Shown piece by piece: positions 24,289 through 32,663 of a stretch of 32,663 bases of DNA. Under the pieces are notes generated by a model. That model searched no databases and was not told the origin of the DNA. It saw only the letters and a program-made list of their open reading frames with translations. The position numbers and the translations under genes are program-made. This DNA is from Nitrosospira sp. (GTDB taxonomy: Bacteria; Pseudomonadota; Gammaproteobacteria; Burkholderiales; Nitrosomonadaceae): the NCBI GenBank assembly GCA_013697655.1, contig JACCWK010000210.1, positions 1 to 32,663 on the forward strand, given 5' to 3'. Position 1 is the first letter of the stretch. Every line of letters starts with the position of its first letter.

Positions 24289-24613
24289 GAAATGCTCCTC
24301 GATTGTTTATGATATTGCGAAATACCCGAAAACCTGATAACTATTTTTGGCGACCCTTAGTGAACTCTCAGCCATCATTATCGATTGATAGATGATATCG
24401 ATCAGGACGTCAAGCCATCTTAAGCGCTTATTGATATTCGGTATGCCGCGAGGAACGTCGCACCGAATTTATTGTTAATGAAAAGACATGGTGCAATATC
24501 AGCGGAGCAACGTCATCTATCAGTTGAATAGCTGACGTTCGGGTGCGCTGCGAAAGCGATAAAAGAGCGGCTATATCTGGTTCCCGGACATTTTCACCTG
24601 CTATATTTTTATG

Positions 24614-24628
24614 TACCCATATGGGGTA
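24614..24628. promoter_or_regulatory. operator A, TACCC-N5-GGGTA palindrome
   Basis: TACCC and GGGTA arms with a 5-bp spacer lie directly before the -35 hexamer at 24629. It has the same arms and spacing as operators B (24634-24656) and C (29356-29374). The DNA from 24289 to here holds no gene I can support. Confidence 0.6.
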
Positions 24629-24656
24629 TTGACAGTATACCCTATAAGGGTATACT
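24629..24656 (+). promoter_or_regulatory. strong promoter overlapped by operator B
   Basis: TTGACA (24629-24634) and TATACT (24651-24656) with a 16-bp spacer make a near-consensus sigma-70 promoter. Perfect 9-bp arms AGTATACCC and GGGTATACT around a 5-bp spacer (24634-24656) cover everything between the hexamers and the -10 itself, as expected for a repressor site. The core TACCC-N5-GGGTA resembles operators of the CsoR family (copper or persulfide sensors); this is inference. Confidence 0.7.
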
Positions 24657-24812
24657 GCGGTTTTATCTGGAATCGAAAACCACTCAAAACTCTTCCGCAT
24701 ACTCCTTGGGATCTTGGACCCAGACTACGACATCTACTATATTTAGTGTGCCTCGGTGATTATCCGATTTTGCAGGCAACGCTCCGGGGATGATTTATTC
24801 AGAGATCTTCTA

Positions 24813-25541
24813 ATGAGAATATTTGTTCTGATTGCTTTCCTGTTTTTCATCCAATCCGCTGTTGCCGCAGACGTTTCTCCCGTGGATGCTCCCGATACGA
24901 TGGCGGAACGTGTTAAAGCCTGTATTGCCTGTCACGGTCCGGAGGATAAAGTGGGAAGAGATGCGTACTATCCGCGTATTGCAGGCAAGCCGGTAGGCTA
25001 CCTGTTCAACCAGCTGCGTAATTTCCGGGATGGACGGCGCCATTATCAGCCTATGGCTTTGCTGCTGGAAAATTTGCCCGATCAATATCTTCGCGAAATG
25101 GCCGCATATTTCGCCTCTGTGAAGCAAGCATTTCCCCCACCCGAGCCACTGATCCCCTCACCGGAAGAAGTGCGACTTGTTCATAAACTTATCACCCTCG
25201 GAGATCCGGCGCGGAAAATTCCTGCCTGTGTTGAATGCCATGGTAGGGATTTGATGGGAACAGACCCATTTATCCCGGGTTTGCTGGGTTTGCCGCGCGT
25301 ATACATAATCGCTCAGTTCGGCAATTGGAAAAATGGTGGGGTAATGCGAGGTCAGACTCCCGACTGCATGTCGGAAATCGCAAAACAGCTCACAACCGAC
25401 GAGGCAAGCGCCATTGCAACGTGGCTAGCCGCGCAACCCGTTTCAGAGTCGGTTCTGAAGAGCAGGACCCCGGCGGCAATCTCCGTCGAATTGGCCAGAC
25501 GGTGCAGCAGCATTGTTCTGGAATCGGGAAGCTTCCAATGA
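24813..25541 (+). CDS. diheme cytochrome c (c553/c4-like), periplasmic
   Basis: The ATG at 24813 gives 242 residues with a signal peptide (MRIFVLIAFLFFIQSAVAA). Two c-type heme sites are visible: CIACH (residues 37-41) and CVECH (139-143). Methionines that could be sixth ligands are near QPMALLL and GVMRGQTPDCM. The two halves look like a duplicated cytochrome-c fold of the c4/c553 type, an electron carrier in the periplasm. An in-frame start at 24756 would put extra residues before the signal peptide. It lies 156 bp downstream of a strong operator-covered promoter and overlaps the next cytochrome gene by 4 bp (ATGA). Confidence 0.9.
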   Translation: MRIFVLIAFLFFIQSAVAADVSPVDAPDTMAERVKACIACHGPEDKVGRDAYYPRIAGKPVGYLFNQLRNFRDGRRHYQPMALLLENLPDQYLREMAAYFASVKQAFPPPEPLIPSPEEVRLVHKLITLGDPARKIPACVECHGRDLMGTDPFIPGLLGLPRVYIIAQFGNWKNGGVMRGQTPDCMSEIAKQLTTDEASAIATWLAAQPVSESVLKSRTPAAISVELARRCSSIVLESGSFQ

Positions 25542-26833
25542 AATGGGTTGCCATCACAGTCGCGTTTGTCGGATTGATACTTCTTGGCATAACCCTCCTG
25601 CCGGTAACCCCCTCCTCCGCCTCCGTAGAGAAAGAATCGTCACAGACATTAGATATTGCGAAACAGCAGTCACGTCAAAACCAGCAGGTTCGAGGCGCAT
25701 ATCTCACGCGAGCCGGTAATTGCATGGGATGCCATACGGCAAAGGGTGGGCCGCCTTACGCGGGGGGTCATATCCTTGCCACAGCTATTGGATCGTTTAT
25801 TACACCCAACATCACGCCGGACGAGGAAACTGGTATTGGACGCTGGAGTGAACAAGAATTCTGGCTGGCATTGCATGATGGCATGGCACGCGATGGCAGA
25901 CCCTTGTATCCCGCGTTTCCGTACACGGATTATACGAAAATCACACGCGAAGACTCCGATGCCATCTTTGCCTATCTACAATCGCTTCCACGTGTTGAAC
26001 AGCGCACTCCGCCAAGCCAAATACGTTTTCCTTTCAACCTCCGGCCCCTCCTGTATGCCTGGCGTGCCCTTTACTTCACGAAGGGTGTATATCAACATGA
26101 GGCTGCAAAAAGCGATGAATGGAACCGTGGCGCTTATCTGGTGCAAGGGCTGGGACATTGCAACGCTTGCCACACAACCCGTAACCCGCTTGGCGCCAGC
26201 CAGGGCAATGTGCTTGGGGGAGGACAAATCATGGGCTCCAACTGGTATGCGCCTTCCTTGACCTCACTTCAGGAAGCCAGCTCCTCCGATTGGCCGATCG
26301 AGGATATTGTTCAACTGCTGACTACAGGCTTGTCGTCCCGGGCAGTGGCCACAGGACCGATGGGTGACGTCGTCAGCCAGAGCCTTCAGCATCTGACGGA
26401 GGCTGACGCCCAGGCCATGGCTACATACCTGAAGTCATTGCCTGAAAGCGCTCCCTATTCCAGAGGAATGGCTCCCGAGCTTACCGGCGAAGTGGATAAG
26501 CAATTCCGGCGAGGCGGCAAAATCTACGAGACATACTGCCAGGATTGCCATGGGAATTTTGGGCAGGGCGCACCCGGCGCATATCCTGCGCTGGCAGGCA
26601 ATCGCGGCGTCACCCTCGCCTCCCCGATCAACGCGATTCGCAGCATTCTCAATGGCGGCTACGCGCCGGTCACTGCAAGCAATCCGCGTCCTTACGGTAT
26701 GCCGCCCTTTGCACAGGTCTTGCGCGACGAAGAGATCGCGCTGGTTTCGTCGTACATTCGTAACGCATGGGGGAATCGTGGCAGCCTGATTACCGAAGTT
26801 CAAGTTGACCGGAGCCGGAAGGGCCTTCAATGA
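25538..26833 (+). CDS. triheme cytochrome c (AdhB/gluconate dehydrogenase-subunit type)
   Basis: The ATG at 25538 overlaps the stop of the first cytochrome (ATGA), which implies translational coupling. The 431-residue protein has an N-terminal membrane helix (residues 4-22) and three c-heme motifs: CMGCH (62-66), CNACH (208-212) and CQDCH (334-338). Conserved FITPNITPDEETGIGRW and PYTDYTKITREDSDAIFAYL match the cytochrome subunits of membrane alcohol, gluconate and sorbitol dehydrogenases. No dehydrogenase subunit is next to it, so with the diheme partner it more likely passes electrons between other carriers. The longer frame from 25325 is inside the upstream gene. Confidence 0.9.
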   Translation: MKWVAITVAFVGLILLGITLLPVTPSSASVEKESSQTLDIAKQQSRQNQQVRGAYLTRAGNCMGCHTAKGGPPYAGGHILATAIGSFITPNITPDEETGIGRWSEQEFWLALHDGMARDGRPLYPAFPYTDYTKITREDSDAIFAYLQSLPRVEQRTPPSQIRFPFNLRPLLYAWRALYFTKGVYQHEAAKSDEWNRGAYLVQGLGHCNACHTTRNPLGASQGNVLGGGQIMGSNWYAPSLTSLQEASSSDWPIEDIVQLLTTGLSSRAVATGPMGDVVSQSLQHLTEADAQAMATYLKSLPESAPYSRGMAPELTGEVDKQFRRGGKIYETYCQDCHGNFGQGAPGAYPALAGNRGVTLASPINAIRSILNGGYAPVTASNPRPYGMPPFAQVLRDEEIALVSSYIRNAWGNRGSLITEVQVDRSRKGLQ

Positions 26834-27222
26834 AAAGCATGGATCAAAGGTGAGTGCTAGCGGACTCCTATCAAGGTAATCGGCTATCCGCCATCATTCT
26901 CCTCTCGGGCACGGCGCTTCGCATATAAAGATGCGGTCACAACGGTCCAAGTTAGCCCGCGCCGGGTATGTATGAAATATGGTCCAGCCTTACCAGGAAA
27001 TCTCTGAGTAGCCCACGACTTTGCAATACGCGCGGACAACTTTCGCTCTCCAATTATTGTCGTCTGCTTCATACATTGCATAAAATGTGACGTATCGTAC
27101 AGATAGTTTCGATGAATGCTTCCATCATTACCCATCATTGCCAACCTATAACCAATGTCCGACCGAGACCTCATGTGGTCAGTTGGCCGGAAAGACAGGC
27201 AGTGACATACAAGGAGAAATTC
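26834..27222. other. 389-bp intergenic region
   Basis: No supported gene. A minus-strand frame at 26884-27252 lacks a ribosome site and runs through the Shine-Dalgarno of the next gene, so it was not accepted. The leader of the next gene lies at the right end. Confidence 0.4.
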
Positions 27223-27747
27223 ATGGAAAATATCATTGCAGGACGGTTCCAAACAGAAGACGAAGCCAGGTCGGCAGCGGCGTCAATGGGTGATGTGGTA
27301 AGCAAGGATGATTTTTGCATTTTTTTTAATAATCAGCCGGGTGCTCACGACTCGGACAGGGATGCCGGTAGTTCTGGTGACCAAGGCGCCGGCAAGGGCG
27401 CGGCAACAGGGGCGGCCTCTGGAGGAATTGTAGCAGGTACCATCGGGACACTGTTTGGGGGTCCGGCTGTTGGTGCAATAGCGGCGGCGGTGGGTGGGTA
27501 TACCGGGTCGCTCGCAGGTACAGCGGGAGGTTTACCAAAAGAAGGGGAGGGCACGGAAAAAGTCCCCCATCCGAGGTCTGCCGGCATGATGCTTGCAGTA
27601 CGTGTCGCAAATGCAGATCATACCCAACGAATAATTGAGCGCCTAAGACGTCATGGTGCCGCCGACATTGAAAAGGCACAAGGCAAATGGACGAACGGCA
27701 ATTGGGCAGACTTCGATCCGGTAGCGTCACCTCAACTGGTGGACTGA
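27223..27747 (+). CDS. glycine-zipper protein, possible stress/membrane protein
   Basis: The start at 27223 follows an ideal AAGGAGAA. The 174-residue protein begins with MENIIAGRFQTEDEARSAAA, a segment resembling general-stress proteins that carry a small N-terminal alpha/beta motif. It then has a Gly/Ala-rich hydrophobic stretch (about residues 56-103, with GAGKGAATGAASGGIVAGTI and GGPAVGAIAAAVGGYTGSLA), typical of glycine-zipper membrane segments. A second alpha/beta unit (AVRVANADHTQRIIERLRRH, then GAADIEKAQGKW) ends it. No enzyme motif is present. A single-gene unit; function unknown. Confidence 0.75.
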   Translation: MENIIAGRFQTEDEARSAAASMGDVVSKDDFCIFFNNQPGAHDSDRDAGSSGDQGAGKGAATGAASGGIVAGTIGTLFGGPAVGAIAAAVGGYTGSLAGTAGGLPKEGEGTEKVPHPRSAGMMLAVRVANADHTQRIIERLRRHGAADIEKAQGKWTNGNWADFDPVASPQLVD

Positions 27748-27925
27748 TTGTGATTGCCTTGTCCTTAATTTCTATGGCGAATGATTCTGACCGAGACTCC
27801 TGAGTCATATGCGCGATTAAACGGATGATTACTTTTATTGCAATATGGCAAGCAGAATATCACGATGGTTTGTTGCGATATGCTGGCACAGTTCGTAGCT
27901 TGATATTTGGCGGGGCAATCACGTG

Positions 27926-28996
27926 ATGTCTTTGCATGAGAAGAATGGATCAAGCGCCATAAGTGCAGAGGCTCTCGCTGCACAAGCGATAACGGCAGGA
28001 CTGGTATATGTTTCGGATAGCGAGCCAGGAATCCGGAGGCTCCGGCGGGGACGCGAATTTCATTACGTAGGCCCGGATGAAAAAGCACTGACCGATAAAG
28101 CCGAACTTGAGCGCATAGCCAGGCTGGCGATACCTCCGGCTTATATCGATGTGTGGATTTGCCTTCATGCCCGGGGACATTTGCAGGCAACGGGGCTTGA
28201 TGCGCACAAGCGCAAGCAATATCGTTACCATCCCAACTGGCGCGTGGTGCGGGACGGGATCAAATTTGATCGAATGGTGGAATTCGGAGAAGCGCTACCC
28301 GGGCTTCGGCAACATTTGCACCGTGACATGCGGCGAAGGGGCCTGCCGCGGGAAAAGATCCTTGCCGCTATCGTAAGCCTTTTGGATACCACCCGCGTAC
28401 GTATTGGCAATCTTTCCTATGCCCGCGATAATCGTATCTTCGGGCTCACCACGCTCCGCAAACGTCACCTTGCGTTCGTCAGCGCGCGGCGCGTAATGCT
28501 GAAATTCAAAGGCAAGAGCGGTGTTGAACACGAGGTCAAGATTAACAATGGGCGTATCGTGAACATCATACGCGATTGCCAGCAGTTGCGGGGGCAGCAT
28601 CTTTTCCAGTATGTGGATGACAATGGCAAGCGTCATTCCATAGGGTCCGAACAGGTCAACGGTTACCTGCGCGACACCATGGGTGCGGAATTTACCGCCA
28701 AGGATTTCCGGACCTGGGGCGCCACGCTGCGGGCTTTTGAGCTTATGCTGGATACACCCTTGCCAGAGTCTCCAAGTAAACGCGCGCTCAAAACCTGCAT
28801 TGTGTCCGCAATCAGAAAGGTAGCAGAGGAGTTGCGCAACACCGTTGCAGTCTGCAGGAAATCTTATATTAATCCTTTGGTGTTTTCCGCGTGGCAAGCG
28901 GGCATTCTCCACCAATGCTTGCAAGAACAAGCAGAGGGGATACGCGAAGAGTTGGAGGATATGGTTCTGGCTTTTCTTCGTCGAGAACAGCTTTGA
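27926..28996 (+). CDS. DNA topoisomerase IB
   Basis: This is a poxvirus-like bacterial type IB topoisomerase, which relaxes supercoils through a 3'-phosphotyrosine. The N-terminal domain has LVYVSDSEPGIRRLRRGREF and IPPAYIDVWICLHARGHLQA. The catalytic domain has LLDTTRVRIGNLSYARDN, the Lys loop LKFKGKSG, TAKDFRTWGATLRAF and the catalytic Tyr315 of CRKSYINPLVF. All the usual residues seem present; 356 residues is normal. A GTG at 27923 precedes the ATG by one codon and either could be used; only a weak GGCGGGG precedes them. No operon partner. Its reading frame has long antisense shadows. Confidence 0.93.
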   Translation: MSLHEKNGSSAISAEALAAQAITAGLVYVSDSEPGIRRLRRGREFHYVGPDEKALTDKAELERIARLAIPPAYIDVWICLHARGHLQATGLDAHKRKQYRYHPNWRVVRDGIKFDRMVEFGEALPGLRQHLHRDMRRRGLPREKILAAIVSLLDTTRVRIGNLSYARDNRIFGLTTLRKRHLAFVSARRVMLKFKGKSGVEHEVKINNGRIVNIIRDCQQLRGQHLFQYVDDNGKRHSIGSEQVNGYLRDTMGAEFTAKDFRTWGATLRAFELMLDTPLPESPSKRALKTCIVSAIRKVAEELRNTVAVCRKSYINPLVFSAWQAGILHQCLQEQAEGIREELEDMVLAFLRREQL

Positions 28997-29110
28997 ATCG
29001 CACCTGAACGGTGCTCAGGAACACCTGAAAAATCTTCCTACGCTCCAATCACGCGGCAAAATGAAAGATGCATACCTTTCCTGACAAGCGATCCAGCTAA
29101 ATCAACGAAC

Positions 29111-29153
29111 CCATGCGGCACAATGTCGCATGTGGCATATTGCCGCATCATGG
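29111..29153. repeat. imperfect hairpin downstream of topoisomerase IB
   Basis: ATGCGGCA (29113-29120) and TGCCGCAT (29141-29148) pair perfectly, and the flanking CC/CATGG extend the stem after a bulge. There is no T-run. It could be an mRNA end or a REP-like repeat; the rest of 28997-29355 holds no gene I can support. Confidence 0.4.
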
Positions 29154-29355
29154 AATTGATGGGTGCCGGCCCTGTCTAATTTTCATCTGCCGTATTTAGC
29201 AGTACACAGCAAAGCACCATAACCAGCGGTCAACCTTTCGCCTGAGCAATCTAGTGCTGTTTGCCCAAATCTCTGGCTTATTTATATGACTTTGTATTAC
29301 ATGCTGGATTTTTTCAATTCAGCGTAATTAATACTCCCTTACGGTATTTAAACTA

Positions 29356-29376
29356 TATACCCTAGTTGGGTATAAT
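29356..29376 (+). promoter_or_regulatory. operator C overlapping a consensus -10
   Basis: Arms TATACCC (29356-29362) and GGGTATA (29368-29374) with a 5-bp spacer match the core of operators A and B. The right arm overlaps TATAAT (29371-29376), a perfect -10, whose -35 is weak. It lies 71 bp before the His-tailed periplasmic protein. A shared repressor with the cytochrome promoter is inferred. Confidence 0.65.
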
Positions 29377-29446
29377 AAACCATAAAGAATAGAGAACTAC
29401 CTATAAAACTTAATCGCTTCTTCGCGCATTCCATGGAGAGATAAAA

Positions 29447-29938
29447 ATGAACACATTACGAATTATTGCACTTTTCGTCGGCGCTACATTAACCGGAGTA
29501 TCGTTGCTTGCCGGAGCTCATACCGAAGAATATTTCGATTCCAGGGATTCCCTTCACGGAGGCCAGGTGCGTATGACAGGTCCTTATCATCTGGAGCTGG
29601 TCGCCAGGGACAAGGAGATCGTGCTCTATGTCGCAGATCATGCTGACAGCAAACTCAGCACGGATGGCGGCTCAGGTAAGGCAACAGTTCAAACCGGCAA
29701 AGACAATACTAAAACCTCCATCAAACTGGAGCAGGCGGGTGACAATATCCTCAAAGGGACGGGAGATTTCTCTGTCACACTCGAAACGGTAATTACAGTA
29801 TTTGTTGCGCTGCCGGGACAGGAAGCTCACTCCGCCTGCTTTACCCCGCTAAAGCCAAAGGCCAAGCTTGACAAGAAAGCCAAAGATATTAACCCGCAAG
29901 AAAATAGCCACGACGGACATCACCACCATAATATGTAG
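29447..29938 (+). CDS. periplasmic protein with His-rich tail, probable metal binding
   Basis: The 163-residue protein starts behind GGAGAGA and has a signal peptide (MNTLRIIALFVGATLTGVSL, cut near LAGA-HTEE). The mature domain contains SLHGGQVRMTGPYHLELVAR, DKEIVLYVADHADSKLST and FVALPGQEAHSACFTPLKP. This resembles the small periplasmic domain found near or at the N-terminus of heavy-metal RND adaptors (HGGxxxxxxxYHxELV pattern). The C-terminus ends NSHDGHHHHNM, a natural metal-binding tail. It is a single-gene unit under operator C, so its expression probably responds to a metal or thiol stress signal. The metal is unknown; copper is suggested only by the operator type. Confidence 0.75.
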   Translation: MNTLRIIALFVGATLTGVSLLAGAHTEEYFDSRDSLHGGQVRMTGPYHLELVARDKEIVLYVADHADSKLSTDGGSGKATVQTGKDNTKTSIKLEQAGDNILKGTGDFSVTLETVITVFVALPGQEAHSACFTPLKPKAKLDKKAKDINPQENSHDGHHHHNM

Positions 29939-29968
29939 CACTGGCTATGGCTGGCTAAATAAAACGAG

Positions 29969-30026
29969 GAAGCCGCTTAAGGCGGGAATATTGCCCCATA
30001 ACATAGAGATGCAAAGGAGCGGCTTC
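29969..30026. repeat. 9-bp inverted repeat after the His-tailed gene
   Basis: GAAGCCGCT (29969-29977) and AGCGGCTTC (30018-30026) are perfectly complementary across 40 bp. This long-loop hairpin lies 30 bp after a stop codon and could mark the transcript end, but it has no T-run. Confidence 0.35.
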
Positions 30027-30167
30027 TCATTGATGATATCGTGGGCGTCAATGAACTACGAAATCAAAGCCATGAGCTCGGAACCTGAGGCGTGATAAGG
30101 AATGCGGCGGCAAACTTTATTCACCGATAGCGAGGGATCCATCCGCAGCACGTATTCAGACGCGTCC

Positions 30168-30554
30168 TTATACCGGCTCTCCTTTTACAAGAGAAAGTTG
30201 AGTATCAGCCTGCAAGTTGCAAAGAAAGTGCTGAAAAGGGGTATCCCCGCTCAGTATAGCGCGGGCATCAATCACTAGACGTAAACGTCCACTTTTCAAT
30301 CTCAACAGCTTTAGATAACTGGGGTACAAATGATGCGCAGGCACAGCGATGCCGGAACCCGGAGTCTCATCAGGATAACCTACCCATTCAGGCACCCATC
30401 CGGACTGACGTATGACCGATTCTGATTCCTCAAAAACATATGCCGTAACGCCGATAGCATTACTCTTCCAATGCCCGACCGGCATTGGACGCATCGCCGA
30501 TTTAAGAATGGACTTTGCGATTTGCGCGGAAGTACGCTTGGGTTCAGGTTTCAT
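30168..30554 (-). CDS. hypothetical protein, unknown
   Basis: The ATG at 30554 follows a very good AAAGGAGATC, which decides the start over the longer frame to 30641. The 128-residue product has a Lys-rich N-terminus (MKPEPKRTSAQIAKSILKSA). A central part follows with several Trp and Pro (GWVPEWVGYPDETPGSGIAV), then PAHHLYPSYLKLLRLKSGRL, RLVIDARAILSG. There is no signal peptide, membrane segment or cysteine pair. I do not recognise a family. It may be cytoplasmic. Confidence 0.65.
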   Translation of the reverse strand: MKPEPKRTSAQIAKSILKSAMRPMPVGHWKSNAIGVTAYVFEESESVIRQSGWVPEWVGYPDETPGSGIAVPAHHLYPSYLKLLRLKSGRLRLVIDARAILSGDTPFQHFLCNLQADTQLSLVKGEPV

Positions 30555-30958
30555 GATAGAGATCTCCTTTTTATTCGGTTCAAGACCCGCTCCCGAGCTT
30601 ATTCCGACACCGGAATCCTGATCCAATCGCAGGAACACCATAATATCAACGGGGGAACGTACCGTTTATCTTACGGATTTCCGCAACGTTTCAAATTGGA
30701 CTTAAGTACATATCCTCCAATGGCGTATCTCATTCTTGCGGCTGACCACTGCGAGAGACATGAATGGACAAAGGCTGATGGGTTGAAAAGAATGCAGAAG
30801 AATTCTATAAAGGATATAACAGATGCTGTTCAGCCCAGTAAATGTTTCTCGAGATTCGACTCATTTCCAGATTTCCATGGACGCAATCTAAAAAGTAACG
30901 GCTTCAACCATGATAAGATTCGATCCGCATTCCCACTACGATCACGAAAGAAATCCCA
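30555..30958. other. 404-bp intergenic region
   Basis: No gene is supported. A plus-strand frame at 30471-30992 runs antisense to the start of the unknown protein and has no ribosome site or recognisable domain. Confidence 0.35.
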
Positions 30959-31180
30959 ATGGCGCTTAATTTGGATTCGGAACCAGTCATGATCACGTGT
31001 CCTCATTGCAAGCATAACTTCGAGGAGACGATTTCACGGTTGAAATATCACCCAAAACATTCATGCCCCTCTTGCAAAAAGTACGTGGGAATAAATTTAC
31101 TGGCGCTTCATGCCGCCCTCGAATCCTCACGGAAGTCCATGGACGATCTCCTCGACAGGTTGCTCAACTCCGGCAGGTAA
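30959..31180 (+). CDS. small zinc-ribbon protein
   Basis: The 73-residue frame has two CxxC knuckles, CPHC and CPSC, 20 residues apart (ITCPHCKHNFEETISRLKYH, then PKHSCPSCKKYVG), the spacing of a zinc ribbon. A charged helix follows (ALHAALESSRKSMDDLLDRL). Either the ATG at 30959 or that at 30989 could be the start; both lack a clear Shine-Dalgarno. It is convergent with the L,D-transpeptidase gene, 33 bp away. A nucleic-acid or protein adaptor role is possible but not shown. Confidence 0.6.
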   Translation: MALNLDSEPVMITCPHCKHNFEETISRLKYHPKHSCPSCKKYVGINLLALHAALESSRKSMDDLLDRLLNSGR

Positions 31181-31213
31181 TCTCCGCCGCAGCTATGGCT
31201 AAGGCATGCGCGA

Positions 31214-32555
<1,342 letters not shown>

Positions 32556-32663
32556 CTGTCCGGGTCTGTAGCAAATGATCTGTCCGGTTTTATGCTATCC
32601 CGAAGGGGGGACAGACATGAGACGGACGGAATGGTTACAGGAGACTCGGAAGATGAGATTTGA
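32556..32663 (+). mobile_element. left end of an insertion sequence with partial transposase
   Basis: CTGTCCGG occurs at 32556-32563 and 32580-32587, a 24-bp direct repeat spacing like tandem transposase-binding sites at an IS end. An ORF starts at 32617 behind GGGGGGACAG and reads MRRTEWLQETRKMRF to the window end, matching the N-terminus of helix-turn-helix transposases I associate with the ISNCY (IS1202-like) group. The exact IS boundary and the family need the sequence to the right. Confidence 0.55.

Noticed and set aside
24428-24700. 90-codon minus-strand frame
   Set aside because: It runs through both palindromic operators and the -35/-10 of the cytochrome promoter and has no recognisable domain or Shine-Dalgarno.
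26884-27252. 122-codon minus-strand frame
   Set aside because: It covers the strong Shine-Dalgarno and start of the glycine-zipper gene; the sequence resembles no protein.
28295-28930. 211-codon frame antisense to topoisomerase IB
   Set aside because: A shadow of a confidently identified gene.
30471-30992. 173-codon plus-strand frame
   Set aside because: It is antisense to the start of the unknown protein at 30168-30554, without a ribosome site or domain.

Overview
The window looks like chromosomal DNA from a betaproteobacterium, most plausibly an ammonia oxidiser of the Nitrosospira type. This is inference from gene content: a complete urease operon with a UT-family urea transporter next to it, two NikR nickel regulators, multi-heme periplasmic cytochromes and family members typical of Nitrosomonadales. 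No rRNA, tRNA or CRISPR array was seen. Both edges touch mobile-element sequence: an IS21-type istB fragment on the left, and the first codons of a transposase behind repeated CTGTCCGG motifs on the right.

Layout. 1-1523: wreck of an RND efflux system (istB fragment fused to an RND pump C-terminus, then a membrane-fusion protein with a frameshift). 2035-2496: first nikR. 2561-5264 (minus): NarX-like histidine kinase and LuxR-type response regulator. 5760-13659 (plus): outer-membrane porin, ureD-ureA-ureB-ureC-ureE-ureF-ureG and a urea transporter, closed by a long hairpin. 13889-15506: a small XRE regulator facing a nikR-carbonic anhydrase pair. 16128-21290: a TonB-dependent receptor divergent from a three-gene ABC transporter of the Znu/Mnt type. 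21384-24288: small secreted, CsbD-like and carboxypeptidase-regulatory-like proteins, a MITE-like inverted repeat, an orphan Rho-independent terminator and a frameshifted glutathione S-transferase. 24614-26833: a promoter with strong palindromic operators driving a diheme and a triheme cytochrome c. 27223-30554: a glycine-zipper protein, topoisomerase IB, a His-tailed periplasmic protein with the same type of operator, and an unknown protein. 30959-32178: a zinc-ribbon protein, an L,D-transpeptidase and TadA.

How the parts fit. Urea would cross the outer membrane (perhaps through the porin), enter by the UT channel, and be split by nickel urease into ammonia and inorganic carbon; a beta-carbonic anhydrase is translationally linked to the second nikR. 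The main discovery candidate is the divergent TonB receptor/ABC transporter locus. Its intergenic region carries two GTATGA-N15-TCATAC palindromes that closely resemble the Escherichia coli NikR operator (GTATGA-N16-TCATAC). A Znu-like transporter would usually be called zinc or manganese, but here it may be a NikR-controlled nickel route feeding urease. A second candidate regulon is defined by TACCC-N5-GGGTA palindromes, resembling CsoR-family operators, in front of the cytochrome pair and the His-tailed periplasmic protein.
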